A stretch of 24,293 nucleotides of DNA from an uncultured Clostridia bacterium (GCA_944372745.1 CALWAB010000101.1:1-24293), one strand, 5' to 3'. Counted from the first letter of the stretch, positions 16,888 through 24,142 are shown. Notes: a model not told the origin generated them from the sequence alone. Made by a program: numbers and translations.

Positions 16888-18313
16888 AATTTTTCCTACT
16901 TTGTTTTAATTTTTTATAAAGACGCTCTTTATCCTTTGTTATCTCACTCTTAACAACAGGTTGACGAGGTATATCGGGTTTCGAACATAAATAGTATCGC
17001 AATTCATCTAATGCGTGGTCATCCTTTTTTATAGGCGCATCACCTTGCGACCACCAATAACGCTTAAATTCATCTATTAAATGAACACAAGTACGAAATA
17101 TAAATAGATGTGAGTTGCCATCAGCATCTTTTAAATATGATTTCACTCTATTTATGCCACTAAAAAGTTCTTTATTTACTTTAGGATTGACTAAAATTCC
17201 ATTGTCGTAGAATAGTTCAACAACATTCTTTTCACTCGCTAATGTTCTAGCAGTCGCTGCACTGTCAATTAGACTTTCTAACATACCATTTGAATTTCGC
17301 TTCCAATTTAGACTCTTTGCAATTTTGTTAATTTCGCGTGCGTGCGTGGCGACATCAAGATTGCTAGCGTAATGCTCTGCAACAACATAAACATTACCAT
17401 CATAATCAACCGCATAAAAGTGACAAGACAATGGGTTATGTAATCCTGGGTCTATAGAAATATTATCTTGCCAATCAAGGGGTATATCAATCGGGTCAAT
17501 TACATGAACATTTTCGTCAAATTCTGTATAGACAAGACCCGAATTTGCTTGGAAATGTCCATATCGCCTACTTTCTAATTCCTTTGGGTCTAAAGATTTA
17601 GACAACCTTTCAATAGATTTATTATCTAAATATGGATTGTCCGCCCATTCCATAAATTCACACCAAATAGATTTGTCATAAGTACTAGCCTTGTAAATTT
17701 TCTCATATACCCAAGTGAGCCCTTTAAGTGGTGTCATAGTGCCAAATATGTCCCCATTTTTATCAAAAACACGCATTTTACATTCGTCATAGATGTCTTC
17801 GGGAGGTTCTTCGTCAAACCAAACAAAGTCAAGAGACGCACCTTGAAATTTTTCCCTACCTTGGTCACAAGATTTAAATCCTATTGTACTTGTCCCACCT
17901 AGTTCATTTCGTACGATTATTTGGTCAATGACACCTCGCGAGGGCATACCCTTTTTGCCTTGTTGCATTATTACATCTACAATGTCCCTTTGGTTTAAGT
18001 ACCTAAGTACTTTCTTTTGCGCCACATCTCTTTGAACTTGTGTGGACAAAGAAACCACCCAGCCATTCACATCTTTCCTATTTTCCCTATATGGATGTAT
18101 TCCGCGTGCCATATACACACATTCTACTGCCCCACATTCAGTTTTGCCACTTCTATTTCCACCAAATACCCAACGGTTCTTGCAAGGGTTCTTATGAAAA
18201 GCCACCTGCTTCAAATGTACTTTATCTACATTGTAATTTTTTAAAGCACTTTCTCGTCCCTTCAATTCTTTTTCTATACTCAAAATATTTTTTATTATAG
18301 ATTTTTCATTCAC
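16877..18313 (-). CDS. terL: Phage terminase large subunit
   Basis: The 478-residue protein is the motor and nuclease that packages DNA into the prohead. The Walker A motif GGNRSGKT is at 51-58, Walker B LDFVWFDEE at 161-169 and the coupling motif GTMTPL at 191-196. The RNase H-like nuclease domain has D288 (SIDPG), D350 (IDSAATAR) and a final acidic cluster D431-D432 with D436 (DDHALDELRY). All key residues are present, so the enzyme looks functional. It reads from a GTG start at 18313 with AAAGGG 7 nt upstream; the nearby ATG is out of frame. It starts the late operon, since the region just upstream is occupied by a divergent gene. Confidence 0.93.
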   Translation of the reverse strand: MNEKSIIKNILSIEKELKGRESALKNYNVDKVHLKQVAFHKNPCKNRWVFGGNRSGKTECGAVECVYMARGIHPYRENRKDVNGWVVSLSTQVQRDVAQKKVLRYLNQRDIVDVIMQQGKKGMPSRGVIDQIIVRNELGGTSTIGFKSCDQGREKFQGASLDFVWFDEEPPEDIYDECKMRVFDKNGDIFGTMTPLKGLTWVYEKIYKASTYDKSIWCEFMEWADNPYLDNKSIERLSKSLDPKELESRRYGHFQANSGLVYTEFDENVHVIDPIDIPLDWQDNISIDPGLHNPLSCHFYAVDYDGNVYVVAEHYASNLDVATHAREINKIAKSLNWKRNSNGMLESLIDSAATARTLASEKNVVELFYDNGILVNPKVNKELFSGINRVKSYLKDADGNSHLFIFRTCVHLIDEFKRYWWSQGDAPIKKDDHALDELRYYLCSKPDIPRQPVVKSEITKDKERLYKKLKQSRKNYGY

Positions 18314-18370
18314 TTTTTTACCCTTTCAATTTCGACTTTTATGTATTATTTTTGCTTCAATTTTCTAAAA

Positions 18371-18391
18371 TGCGTGAAAAATTCTCACACA
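18371..18391. promoter_or_regulatory. Operator-like inverted repeat upstream of terL
   Basis: TGCGTGA (18371-18377) and TCACACA (18385-18391) form a near-perfect inverted repeat (6 of 7 positions) with a 7-bp spacer. It lies about 58 bp upstream of the terL start and 7 bp before the -35 box of the divergent gene. The heptamer ATGCGTG within it (18370-18376) recurs at the regulator promoter (19398-19392, minus strand), so one protein could bind both. This is inference from the repeats. Confidence 0.45.
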
Positions 18392-18397
18392 TTTAGA

Positions 18398-18426
18398 TTG
18401 AATAAATTTATAATATCTACTATACT
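18398..18426 (+). promoter_or_regulatory. Promoter of the embedded plus-strand gene
   Basis: TTGAAT (18398-18403), a 17-bp spacer and TATACT (18421-18426) form a good vegetative promoter on the plus strand. The predicted transcript start near 18433 leaves a leader of about 20 nt. Such a promoter would be active without a phage activator. Confidence 0.65.
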
Positions 18427-18451
18427 AATAATAGCAGTCAATGCTACATAG

Positions 18452-18769
18452 GTGGATATGAACAAACTCTCAATTTTATTTTTAGGCATTGCATTAATTG
18501 CAATCTCCTTCTGTACTTCAAATACACACTCTCTTACTCTCAATAATGAAACACCCCATTATTCAGAATCCCAATATGAAGAAGTTCAAACTCTTGATTT
18601 TAAGCTTTACTTAACGGTCTTACTCATAACACTTCCCATAATTTCTGTAGCACTTATTCTAATAGTGCCTAAGAAAACAAATGAACTGATAGCTGAAGAT
18701 TTAAGTAAGCGTAAGAAAAAAGTCAATATAGGAATGTCCAAACGACAACGCGATGATGAGAATTTATAA
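18452..18769 (+). CDS. Small two-helix membrane protein embedded in the phage module
   Basis: The 105-residue protein runs opposite to all phage genes, between the regulator and terL. It has a hydrophobic N-terminal segment (about 5-22, signal-like or membrane helix), a short polar extracytoplasmic loop (about 23-48), a second membrane helix (about 51-72) and a basic cytoplasmic tail (about 73-105) with Lys-Arg clusters. No lipobox is seen. The frame opens with GTG at 18452, with an ATG at 18458. AGGTGG overlaps the GTG and is only 2 nt from the ATG, so the start is uncertain. Its own promoter and opposite strand are typical of a moron gene expressed in the lysogenic state. A role in exclusion or immunity is speculation. 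Confidence 0.6.
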   Translation: MDMNKLSILFLGIALIAISFCTSNTHSLTLNNETPHYSESQYEEVQTLDFKLYLTVLLITLPIISVALILIVPKKTNELIAEDLSKRKKKVNIGMSKRQRDDENL

Positions 18770-18775
18770 TTTTTA

Positions 18776-19252
18776 CTAAATAATTTTTTTATTCAACTTC
18801 TCACTGTAGTGTTCATAGGCAGACTTTATATAATTTATTTTGTTATAATCAATATTACAAAATTCTTTAAAGTAAGGACTTTCTTCAAGAAATGGCAAAA
18901 TTTTTTTAGGCATTGACTGCACTACCCTATAAGCCTGCATATTGCTGAAATGCATAATTTCAGCAATGGCAGGTGTTTTTTTATTCATAATATAACGCAA
19001 TCTAAAAACTTCTTTATCGGTCTCATTTAATCTATCCACTGCCCCGTCTATCAACCACTTAATATTCAGCAATATTTGTTTTGTTTCCATTAAATCTATG
19101 ATATTGCTTGCTAATTTCTGTACTCCGCAATATGCATCTAAATAATAAGAATTGACCGCCTTGTTTTTTATTGTTCTATTCAAGTTTTCTATCATTTGGT
19201 CTAAATCTTTATACTTTTTGAGTATTGTATAAGTCATTATTATCTTGTCCAT
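18776..19252 (-). CDS. Sigma-region-4-like phage late regulator (ArpU/RinA-type)
   Basis: The 158-residue protein has a helical N-terminal part (1-70) and a sigma-70 region-4-like helix-turn-helix at about 75-118 (LNETDKEVFRLRYIMNKKTP, then IAEIMHFSNMQAYRVVQSM). In phages of Bacillota, proteins of this kind (ArpU, RinA and similar) sit immediately before the terminase genes and switch on the late operon. Its position upstream of terL fits that role. The alternative is a small terminase subunit, which also carries a helix-turn-helix and sits here; the Leu-Arg-Tyr sigma-like pattern favours the regulator. AAGGAG precedes the ATG by 6 nt. It has a strong extended -10 promoter with operator-like repeats. 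Confidence 0.65.
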   Translation of the reverse strand: MDKIIMTYTILKKYKDLDQMIENLNRTIKNKAVNSYYLDAYCGVQKLASNIIDLMETKQILLNIKWLIDGAVDRLNETDKEVFRLRYIMNKKTPAIAEIMHFSNMQAYRVVQSMPKKILPFLEESPYFKEFCNIDYNKINYIKSAYEHYSEKLNKKII

Positions 19253-19346
19253 TTTTACTCCTTTTCGTTAATATTAGAAAATTTGTTCTAATTTTATTAT
19301 TTTTTAAACGACACATAAAGAAATGTGCCGTAAAAATTTTTTCTTT

Positions 19347-19395
19347 CGTGCTAAACAACTCGTAGCTTTGTTGTTTTCAAACATATTATAGCACG
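19347..19395. promoter_or_regulatory. Operator-like arms flanking the regulator transcription start
   Basis: CGTGCTA (19347-19353) and TAGCACG (19389-19395) are perfect inverted copies 42 bp apart centre to centre, about four helical turns. One overlaps the -10 box, the other lies about 25 bp into the transcript. The spacing and overlap fit a pair of sites bound by a looping repressor or by autoregulation. Confidence 0.4.
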
Positions 19396-19414
19396 CATAT
19401 TTTTGAAAATGCAA
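19385..19414 (-). promoter_or_regulatory. Promoter of the phage regulator gene
   Basis: On the minus strand TTGCAT (19414-19409), an 18-bp spacer ending in TGC, and a perfect TATAAT (19390-19385) give an extended -10 promoter. The untranslated leader would be about 125 nt. Confidence 0.7.
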
Positions 19415-19660
19415 GCAAAATTACAAAAAAATGGAAAATTTTTTCTATATTCTTTTTGCTAGATATAAAACAATATTATTATTCATAAAGAATTTCTTAT
19501 CTCATTGCCCCCTATTTAATGTGATGCCCAATGCGCATGATACCCTTAAATTAGTACTAAAATTTAAAAATTTGGAATACTCTCTAATTTAAAGCCTTAC
19601 TAAGCCCTTATATAATTGACTTCATATATTTGATAAAATTATGTAATTTAACAAAACATA

Positions 19661-19698
19661 AAATAAAAAACACTTCGTGTACTCCACAAAGTGTTTTT
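19661..19698. terminator. Bidirectional terminator after obg
   Basis: AAAACACTT / AAGTGTTTT (19667-19675, 19689-19697) with an inner GTG/CAC pairing is followed on the minus strand by TTTTTTATTTT and on the plus strand by a short T run. It lies 60 bp past the obg stop codon. Confidence 0.75.
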
Positions 19699-19755
19699 AG
19701 TTCGTAGCAGTTTATCTTAGTACTCCTACTTAGCTATATACATAATAATCTACAA

Positions 19756-21015
19756 TTACTGCAATTCAAATTCGACACCACCTAAATGCACGGTGTCACC
19801 TATTTTTGCACCCTTAGCATACAAAGCATCTTCTATGCCTTCTTCTTTTATTCTTTTATTAAAATAAGCAAACGATTCATAATCATTGATATTTACATTT
19901 CTAATTATACTATCAATTAATGACCCTTCTACTATAAATGACCCATCATCATCGCGTCTAATAGTATAAGATAATTCGTCATTAACATCAAAATCAAATT
20001 CTTCGGCTTGCTCAGGCTCAATAACAGGCAAAGTTTTTAAAGTGTCAAAAATAACTTTCAACAAATTTTCTATACCTTTGTGAGTAAATGCAGATATTTC
20101 TACACAAGGCATATTAATTTTTTCTTTAAATCTTTCTATTGGTTCTCTATTATCCCCTAATATATCGCATTTATTCAAAGCCACAATCTGCGGACGAGAT
20201 ACAAGTTTTTCGCTATAAGATTTAAGTTCGTTATTAATTAAATCGAAATCTTCAATAGGGTCTCTACCCTCACTACCTGAAATATCAACTACATGCACAA
20301 TTAATCGCGTTCGCTCAATGTGTCTTAAAAAGTGGTGTCCTAAACCTGCTCCTTCGCTCGCTCCCTCAATTAACCCAGGAATGTCTGCAACGACACAAGT
20401 ATCATCATAGTACTTTACCACTCCTAAATTAGGTGCAAGTGTAGTAAAATGATAGTTAGCAATCTTAGGTTTAGCATCTGAAATAGCGGATAATAGCGTA
20501 GATTTCCCTACATTTGGAAAGCCTACTAAACCAACATCTGCTATTATTTTAAGTTCTAATATTACTTCTTTTTCTTTTGTCAATATGCCTTTTTGTGCAA
20601 AATTAGGTGCTTGGCGTCTTGATGTAGCATAATTTTGATTACCCTTTCCACCATTTCCACCTTTCAGTAAAGTAAATTTTTGCCCTTCTTCAAACATATC
20701 TACAATGACTTTATTTGTCTCAGGATCAAGCACTACGCAACCACAAGGCACTTTGATGATAACATCTTCTCCATCAGCACCTGTGCAATGGTTTTTACCC
20801 CCATTTTCGCCGTTACCAGCACGAAAATGCTTTTGAAACTTAAAATCTACAAGTGTATTGACATCGCGACTTGCTACTAAAATTATATCACCACCGCGAC
20901 CGCCGTCTCCGCCATCTGGGCCACCATTCTGCGTAAATTTATCGCGATAAAATGATACAATACCATCTCCGCCATTGCCCGCTTTGACTAATATTTTCGC
21001 TCTATCTACAAACAT
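19756..21015 (-). CDS. obg: GTPase Obg (ribosome assembly and stress GTPase)
   Basis: The 419-residue protein has the three domains of bacterial Obg. The glycine-rich Obg fold occupies 1-158 (KAGNGGDGIVSF, then GGPDGGDGGRGGD). The G domain lies at 159-330 with G1 GFPNVGKST (165-173), switch residues around HFTTL (189-193), G3 DIPG (211-214), G4 NKCD (281-284) and G5 ISA (307-309). A C-terminal OCT domain spans about 340-419. Obg binds the 50S subunit and links its maturation to growth and the GTP pool. The length is usual. A near-perfect AAAGGAGGTGA precedes the ATG, suggesting high translation. It ends with its own terminator, which separates it from the phage module. Confidence 0.97.
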   Translation of the reverse strand: MFVDRAKILVKAGNGGDGIVSFYRDKFTQNGGPDGGDGGRGGDIILVASRDVNTLVDFKFQKHFRAGNGENGGKNHCTGADGEDVIIKVPCGCVVLDPETNKVIVDMFEEGQKFTLLKGGNGGKGNQNYATSRRQAPNFAQKGILTKEKEVILELKIIADVGLVGFPNVGKSTLLSAISDAKPKIANYHFTTLAPNLGVVKYYDDTCVVADIPGLIEGASEGAGLGHHFLRHIERTRLIVHVVDISGSEGRDPIEDFDLINNELKSYSEKLVSRPQIVALNKCDILGDNREPIERFKEKINMPCVEISAFTHKGIENLLKVIFDTLKTLPVIEPEQAEEFDFDVNDELSYTIRRDDDGSFIVEGSLIDSIIRNVNINDYESFAYFNKRIKEEGIEDALYAKGAKIGDTVHLGGVEFELQ

Positions 21016-21143
21016 TTACTTCACCTCCTTTTAATATTTTATAAACTTGCACTTTGAACTGTATTTAAAAAATGCTTTATCATAATTGCATTTTTTGTCT
21101 ATTCTCTATATCCATATATATTTATTTCTTCATCTAAAGAACA

Positions 21144-21995
21144 TTAGTCATAATATTTTAATCTTGATAATTTTTCACTTAGCGTCCAAAATTTCTCACC
21201 CATTGATTTATTAGCAACAATACTAGGTGCTTGTATAGGCTTTGAATTTTTATAACAAATACTTGTATAAGTCTTAAGATTGACAAGCCCTATAATAGTA
21301 TTCATTATACTTTCAAACTCTGTTGGTTTATTGAGTAAACGCGCAATTCTGCCTTGCTCTTTTTCTTTATCAAGTTCTTCGTCACTAGCCACATCTCTTG
21401 CTTCATACAAAAGCCCTGTAACCTTATTCTCGCCTACATTATACTGCACATTGAAGTATCCTATCATAAGCGCGTTAGCGAATTTTGCTTGCCTTATAGC
21501 ATCTTGTGGGGTGTACATCTTCTGTCTGTACAAATCTTTTAGGTTAATACCTACTAACTGATTTTGAGGCAATGTAGGGCATATTATTTTACTGCCCTTT
21601 TCTTTCTTTAAAAAGTCAATAAGAGATTCACAAATAAATATATTGGTCAAATAATTATAGAAAAATGTTCTCTCTATTCCGTCTTCATTGAGTTGAAAAG
21701 AATCAAAAATCTTTTCTTGATTACATATTATCGCATAAATACTATCAAATTTATGTTCTGTTGCAAGCAATTTTATATTCAATATTATTTGTCTTAAATT
21801 TCTTATGCTTTCAAAATTTCCTACTATAGTTTCAATTTGTGCAAAATTGTATCTATGAGTAACGGTTTTATAAACCATTTCTGAATCTTTGGCATCCTTT
21901 GTTATTGCTATTACAAAATATCCTTCCCTACACAATTCAGATACCATCTCTAACCCATAAGAACGCACTGGGTCCGTAACAATCACAACTTTCAT
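21144..21995 (-). CDS. SDR-fold protein with degenerate active site
   Basis: The 283-residue protein follows the layout of short-chain dehydrogenases: a beta-alpha-beta N-terminus (KVVIVTDPVRSYGLEMV), a mid-region NEDGIERTFFYNYLTNIFIC matching the helix that in SDRs carries the conserved Asn, and DAIRQAKFANAL where SDRs have YxxxK. Key residues are lost: two of three glycines of TGxxxGIG are replaced (D8, S12), NNAG is CNQE, and the catalytic Tyr is Ile167 while Lys171 remains. It may therefore be a non-catalytic, nucleotide- or ligand-binding protein. A longer frame opens with GTG at 22025, but that codon falls before the predicted transcript start, so the ATG at 21995 with AAGGA upstream is preferred. 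The gene lies 128 bp ahead of obg and may be co-transcribed. Confidence 0.75.
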   Translation of the reverse strand: MKVVIVTDPVRSYGLEMVSELCREGYFVIAITKDAKDSEMVYKTVTHRYNFAQIETIVGNFESIRNLRQIILNIKLLATEHKFDSIYAIICNQEKIFDSFQLNEDGIERTFFYNYLTNIFICESLIDFLKKEKGSKIICPTLPQNQLVGINLKDLYRQKMYTPQDAIRQAKFANALMIGYFNVQYNVGENKVTGLLYEARDVASDEELDKEKEQGRIARLLNKPTEFESIMNTIIGLVNLKTYTSICYKNSKPIQAPSIVANKSMGEKFWTLSEKLSRLKYYD

Positions 21996-22027
21996 AATTT
22001 TCCAATCCTTATTATAGTTTTCCACAT

Positions 22028-22056
22028 ATTGTACAATTTATATAGAATAAAATCAA
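22028..22056 (-). promoter_or_regulatory. Promoter of the SDR-fold gene (decides its start)
   Basis: On the minus strand TTGATT (22056-22051), a 17-bp spacer and TACAAT (22033-22028) predict a transcript start near 22020. The GTG at 22025 would then be untranscribed, which favours the ATG at 21995. Confidence 0.6.
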
Positions 22057-22067
22057 CTTTTTTGACA

Positions 22068-22100
22068 TATTTTTACAATTTTCATTGTATTTTTACAATT
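22068..22100. repeat. Tandem 13-bp direct repeat upstream of the SDR-gene promoter
   Basis: TATTTTTACAATT occurs at 22068-22080 and again at 22088-22100, exactly 20 bp apart. Both copies are on the same helical face, just upstream of the -35 box at 22051-22056, as activator sites often are. Confidence 0.5.
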
Positions 22101-22178
22101 ATTATTTGCTTTTATAAATTAAGAATACACATTGTATTATAAATTTAATTAATATAAAATTAATAAATTTATTGAATA

Positions 22179-23171
22179 TTAATTATCTTCTTCTTTATTG
22201 TCTTTATTGTTCGCTTCAGCATTTTTGTCAATCTCAGCATCTTTATTTGATTTAACGCTATCATTATTTTGAGATGTACTTTTATTGGCTTTAGGCATTT
22301 TAGGAACTGAAGGTGCTGAAGGTACTGAAGGAGTCGCTTTTTGAGTTCGCACAGGTACAGGTGTATTCGTATGAACATTCTTATTAACCTTGTCTTCTAA
22401 TTTTTTATCGCTTTCTAGCGTCCCCAAATCTTTTACTTGCCTACCGAATTTTTTTCTTCGTCTGTCTAGTTGATAACTCCTAACCGCTATCAGTATAAGA
22501 ACAACTAATACTACACAAATAACTATTCCCACTACTAATATAATTGTTCCTATATTACTTTCATTATCTCCAATCGTCAATAAAAAGATAAAACCATCGC
22601 TTGGTGCATCCATTGTTAAAACCAATCCATTAGAACCTGCTGTAGCTTCAATAGACACTGCCCTACATTCACTATTAACACTTTCAAATATAGAATAATC
22701 TCCACTTAGTACTTGACTTTCAAGTGTAGGTTCAAGACTCACAAATACTGCACAAAAAGCATCATTTGAAGTGTTTGTATTTTCGCCACTATATTCCACT
22801 ACTATCTCTATATTATTTACGACAGAAAAATCTTGTAATCTTTGATTATTCGAATCTGTAATAGTAAAATAAATTAAATTAGCCAAATCGTAATTACTAT
22901 TAAAAGAATTTTTTGCTACATTTTCTATATTTGATATGGCAGATAATGACAATAATTGATTAATCTGGTCTACATCCTGAGCTATAGATGAATAAGATAG
23001 GTTAATCCCTGTAGTGTCGTAATCATTACTAAAATTTACCGTAAAGCGTGGATTAGTTTCACTATCAACCACTGCTCTACATAGCGTCAATCCACAAATA
23101 CTACTTGCAAATATTATGAACGTTAAAAATGTTAAAGTAACCCTAAGCATTCTATCTTTAGTAATATTCAT
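22179..23171 (-). CDS. Single-pass envelope protein with disordered cytoplasmic tail
   Basis: The 330-residue protein starts with a basic N-terminus and a hydrophobic segment (about 9-31) that looks like a signal peptide or anchor. An extracytoplasmic domain of about 170 residues follows, rich in Asn, Ser and Asp with beta character and three cysteines (C140, C169 and one near the signal). A transmembrane helix (about 207-231, GTIILVVGIVICVVLVVLIL) is followed by an Arg/Lys stop-transfer patch (RSYQLDRRRKKFGR). The last 80 residues are a low-complexity Lys/Asn/Pro/Asp tail, probably cytoplasmic. No enzymatic or receptor family is recognised. AGGAGG lies 5 nt before the ATG, and a promoter with TATAAT precedes it. 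Confidence 0.75.
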   Translation of the reverse strand: MNITKDRMLRVTLTFLTFIIFASSICGLTLCRAVVDSETNPRFTVNFSNDYDTTGINLSYSSIAQDVDQINQLLSLSAISNIENVAKNSFNSNYDLANLIYFTITDSNNQRLQDFSVVNNIEIVVEYSGENTNTSNDAFCAVFVSLEPTLESQVLSGDYSIFESVNSECRAVSIEATAGSNGLVLTMDAPSDGFIFLLTIGDNESNIGTIILVVGIVICVVLVVLILIAVRSYQLDRRRKKFGRQVKDLGTLESDKKLEDKVNKNVHTNTPVPVRTQKATPSVPSAPSVPKMPKANKSTSQNNDSVKSNKDAEIDKNAEANNKDNKEEDN

Positions 23172-23201
23172 CTATTCCTCCTGGTTTTAATTTTAGCACA
23201 T

Positions 23202-23230
23202 TATATAAAAAAAATAAAGTAATTTGAATA
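23202..23230 (-). promoter_or_regulatory. Promoter of the envelope protein gene
   Basis: On the minus strand TTCAAA, a 17-bp spacer rich in T, and a perfect TATAAT lie about 35-60 bp before the ATG. A second -10-like TAAAAT preceded by TGC is 6 bp further on, so the exact start is not certain. Positions are given to within a few bases. Confidence 0.5.
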
Positions 23231-23242
23231 CTAAAGCCATTT

Positions 23243-23282
23243 AAAAAAGCACTTAAGTAGCAATTTTTGTTACTTAAATGCT
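23243..23282 (-). terminator. Terminator of the glutamate racemase gene
   Basis: A 12-bp stem AGCACTTAAGTA / TACTTAAATGCT (23248-23259, 23271-23282, one G-T pair) is followed on the minus strand by TTTTTT. It lies 35 bp after the racemase stop codon. Confidence 0.8.
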
Positions 23283-23316
23283 AAAAATTAGGTAATTATA
23301 ATTTGTTTTAACAATA

Positions 23317-23982
23317 TTAAGTGTTTAGCAAATTTATAATTCTTTTCACTACCCCTTTCGTGCTATCGTAAAATTTGACATCGTTTATTTCTTTTTTGAT
23401 AGCATTTTTTAAAAATGCATAGTGAGTACAACCAAGTACTACATTATTAATTTTGATATCTTTAAAATTTTTTAAATATTTTTTCATCAATCCATTAATA
23501 TACTCGTCATCTTCAAATTTTATATCTATTTTATTTGCTAGAGTGCTAAGTGGAAGAAAGTATACCCCTTTTGCATTTTTATAAGACTTCAAAAGTTTTG
23601 AATAAAAATAGGTCGCAGTAGTACACATCACCAAAGTATTTCCACCCGCTTGAACTGCAGTTTTAACCGCTGGTTCTATCCCTATAAAAATAAAATTAGG
23701 AAATCTTTCTCGCAATTTAGTTATGGTACACGCTGTCGCTGTATTGCAAGCAAGTACGAACATTACGCACCCATACTTTTTGTGTAAATTTAAAATGTTT
23801 TTATTCATTATCTCCACTAATTCTGCCTTTGTTTTATTTCCATAAGGACTATTCTCAAAATCTGCGAAATAATAAATGTGGTCTATTTTATTATTTAAAT
23901 TTAGGTTTTGTACTAATTTATCTATAAATGTGATATAAACACTTAGCCCCCCTATTCCGCTATCTATAAAACATATCTTCAT
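23317..23982 (-). CDS. murI: Glutamate racemase
   Basis: The 221-residue enzyme makes D-glutamate for peptidoglycan by a two-cysteine mechanism. The N-terminal CFIDSGIGGLSV has the catalytic-site Asp7-Ser8. C79 lies in LACNTATA, C185 in LGCTHYA with H187, and a PYG motif is at 46-48; all are family hallmarks. The enzyme is shorter than the usual 255-275 residues, with a shortened C-terminal part, but no motif is missing. A longer frame begins at TTG 24009, but homologues start at MKICFIDSG, so the ATG at 23982 is chosen although its ribosome binding site is weak. Confidence 0.9.
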   Translation of the reverse strand: MKICFIDSGIGGLSVYITFIDKLVQNLNLNNKIDHIYYFADFENSPYGNKTKAELVEIMNKNILNLHKKYGCVMFVLACNTATACTITKLRERFPNFIFIGIEPAVKTAVQAGGNTLVMCTTATYFYSKLLKSYKNAKGVYFLPLSTLANKIDIKFEDDEYINGLMKKYLKNFKDIKINNVVLGCTHYAFLKNAIKKEINDVKFYDSTKGVVKRIINLLNT

Positions 23983-24014
23983 ATATACTCGCTTAAATAA
24001 TTTTGTCAAAACAC

Positions 24015-24043
24015 TTGCAAAAAACTTTAAAATATGCTACACT
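24015..24043 (+). promoter_or_regulatory. Plus-strand promoter ahead of an rpsT-like start
   Basis: TTGCAA (24015-24020), a 17-bp spacer ending in TGC, and TACACT (24038-24043) form an extended -10 promoter on the plus strand. It is divergent from murI and leads into the rpsT-like leader at 24050-24142. Confidence 0.6.
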
Positions 24044-24100
24044 TTATGCATCCTAGAGAGATTTCAAAATTTTTAAAACATTTTTTATGGAGGAATTATC

Positions 24101-24142
24101 ATGGCAAATATTAAATCTCAAGAAAAAAGACGAAAACATTAG
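24101..24142 (+). pseudogene. rpsT-like start fragment ending in a stop codon
   Basis: GGAGG (24089-24093) is placed 7 nt before an ATG that opens a 13-codon frame encoding MANIKSQEKRRKH. MANIKS-KR is the highly conserved N-terminus of ribosomal protein S20. After codon 10 the sequence passes into the hairpin that terminates the minus-strand rpsT, and the frame stops at TAG in the hairpin loop. It therefore looks like the promoter, ribosome binding site and first codons of an S20 gene with its body missing. A new short regulatory peptide is possible but less likely; an assembly artefact cannot be excluded. Confidence 0.6.

Larger units (their letters stand above)
19253..19755. other. Intergenic region between obg and the phage regulator
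   Basis: This stretch of 503 bp holds no gene. Going right from the regulator it contains a hairpin ACGACACAT/ATGTGCCGT (19314-19337), the regulator promoter with inverted operator-like arms (19347-19414), an AT-rich section, a slightly GC-richer patch (19505-19545), a 9-bp perfect stem TTAAATTAG/CTAATTTAA (19546-19554, 19584-19592) and the obg terminator (19661-19697). I found no integrase gene and no direct repeat here matching the far end of the module at 7790-7900 that would mark attachment sites. Confidence 0.6.

Noticed and set aside
19551..19560. TTAGTACTAA here and at 111-120 as possible attachment or repeat ends
   Set aside because: The 10-mer is palindromic and AT-rich; the copies do not flank the phage module, and the surrounding sequence is not shared beyond a few bases.
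7790..19755. Search for direct repeats as attL/attR of an integrated prophage
   Set aside because: No direct repeat longer than chance AT-rich words was found by eye between the two borders. A computed repeat search would be more reliable.
23982..24009. Consensus-like promoter TTGACA - 16 bp - TATATA for murI, and a TTG start at 24009
   Set aside because: The -10 box overlaps the start codon, so the transcript would begin inside the gene and lose essential residues near Asp7. The TTG has no ribosome binding site.
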